A DNA stretch of 64,000 nt. It comes from M3007 sp964539805 (GTDB lineage Bacteria; Bacteroidota; Bacteroidia; Chitinophagales; Saprospiraceae). Location of the stretch: assembly GCA_964539805.1 (NCBI GenBank), contig CAZIKN010000004.1, positions 51,075 through 115,074 on the forward strand. Direction: 5' to 3'. The first letter of the stretch is position 1. Every line of letters starts with the position of its first letter. Under the pieces are notes generated by a model. It did no database searches. It saw only the letters and a program-made list of their open reading frames with translations, and was not told where the DNA came from. The position numbers and the translations under genes are program-made. Shown here one piece after another: positions 63,621-64,000 of this stretch.

Positions 63621-63655
63621 GTACAGCAGCGTACAAGAGGGTACACAGGCGTACA
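63621..63655. repeat. Four GTACA motifs at exactly 10-bp spacing
   Basis: GTACA at 63621, 63631, 63641 and 63651, with variable bases between. A helical-turn spacing suggests a protein-binding array, but it lies 3' of the AraC-type gene and may be coincidence. Confidence 0.5.
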
Positions 63656-63667
63656 ATTTTGCAAGAA

Positions 63668-64000
63668 TTAAAGCATAATTGGGCCACTTCGGCCAGTCTT
63701 AATTAAAAAATCCGAAGGTTTTTTGCCGAACCGCTCCTGAAATTGTTGGGAAAAATGTTTGGCTTGACGTATGCCTACGCTTCCGATGGCTTCCTTAACG
63801 GAACTGCATTTTCCGGATTCGAGCAGCATGCGTACCTCCTGAAATCGCACCTCGCGGATATATTCGTTAAGGGTCAAGCCCGTGAGCCGCTTTACTTCTG
63901 TGAACAACACCGTACGGCTTGTAGTCATCAATCTGGCAAGGTCTTCGGCAGTAAGATCGTGTTTGGCGATATTGGTTTTGACCACCTGTTCGAGCTGGGC
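63668..64000 (-). CDS. AraC-type DNA-binding domain protein, 5' truncated by window edge
   Basis: The open frame runs to the right edge; only the last 110 residues are visible. It carries an AraC-type double HTH (LTAEDLARLMTTSRTVLFTEVKRLTGLTLNEYIREVR, read in two parts here, then GIRQAKHFSQQFQERFGKKPSDF). It may be a stand-alone regulator or the output domain of a one-component hybrid; the N-terminal part is missing. ATG codons inside the visible part are not the true start. Confidence 0.85.
   Translation of the reverse strand, partial: AQLEQVVKTNIAKHDLTAEDLARLMTTSRTVLFTEVKRLTGLTLNEYIREVRFQEVRMLLESGKCSSVKEAIGSVGIRQAKHFSQQFQERFGKKPSDFLIKTGRSGPIML

Overview
The window looks like a chromosomal segment from a Bacteroidota bacterium, most likely near Saprospiria/Chitinophagia; no rRNA or other strong taxonomic marker is present, so this rests on gene content. 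Supporting signs are two complete proteins with type IX secretion (T9SS) sorting tails, GldM- and GldN-like proteins, a fused-subunit 2-oxoacid dehydrogenase E1, DUF3667, DUF4153 and DUF5916 proteins, an EF-G2 paralogue of the Bacteroides type, TAnnTTTG-like promoter boxes, and several TTG starts without an obvious Shine-Dalgarno. I see no phage, transposase, CRISPR array, rRNA or convincing tRNA.

Layout. 1-3407 (-) is the 5' part of a secreted VCBS/FG-GAP protein, followed by a 0.8 kb non-coding block of 187-bp tandem repeats. 4246-9077 (-) is a nitric-oxide-type signalling operon: sigma-54 response regulator, H-NOX haem protein, and a hybrid kinase with an HNOBA domain. 9114-11507 holds a GldN-like protein divergent from two tandem GldM-C-like proteins. 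11544-13568 (-) has a small outer-membrane protein, RsmD and a DksA-like regulator. 13860-22226 (+) has the fused E1, an AT-rich orphan gene bracketed by inverted heptamer arrays, a GatA-type amidase with no normal start codon, an S9 peptidase and a DUF3667 protein. 22233-27342 (-) contains ferredoxin, GalE, TPR protein, sugar nucleotidyltransferase, dUTPase and a DCC protein. 27404-32041 (+) has an antiporter, glycosyltransferase, DUF4153 protein and thioredoxin-like protein.

32161-40856 carries two large T9SS cargo proteins; the second is built of about eleven cysteine-rich repeats of roughly 100 residues that I do not recognise. 41243-45081 contains a DUF2461 protein, then an Lgt-like protein, a Tes-like radical SAM enzyme and two paralogous small membrane proteins (the second frameshifted, with a MITE-like element between them). 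45093-51129 (-) has fused TrpGD, thiolase, KdsA and EF-G2. 51534-57356 holds DinB, a Crp-DsrE-MFS row, a DUF5916 protein and an AT-rich outer-membrane protein. 57888-61420 is the methionine pair metY and metX, split by an opposite-strand HNH endonuclease gene pair. RuvA, Ffh and a truncated AraC-type regulator close the window.

Most likely to repay attention: the stand-alone GldM-C/GldN-like cluster; the H-NOX operon; the Lgt-like/Tes-like lipid module; the heptamer arrays, whose unit number sets the reading frame into gatA; the giant cysteine-repeat T9SS protein; and the leader plus terminator ahead of metY.
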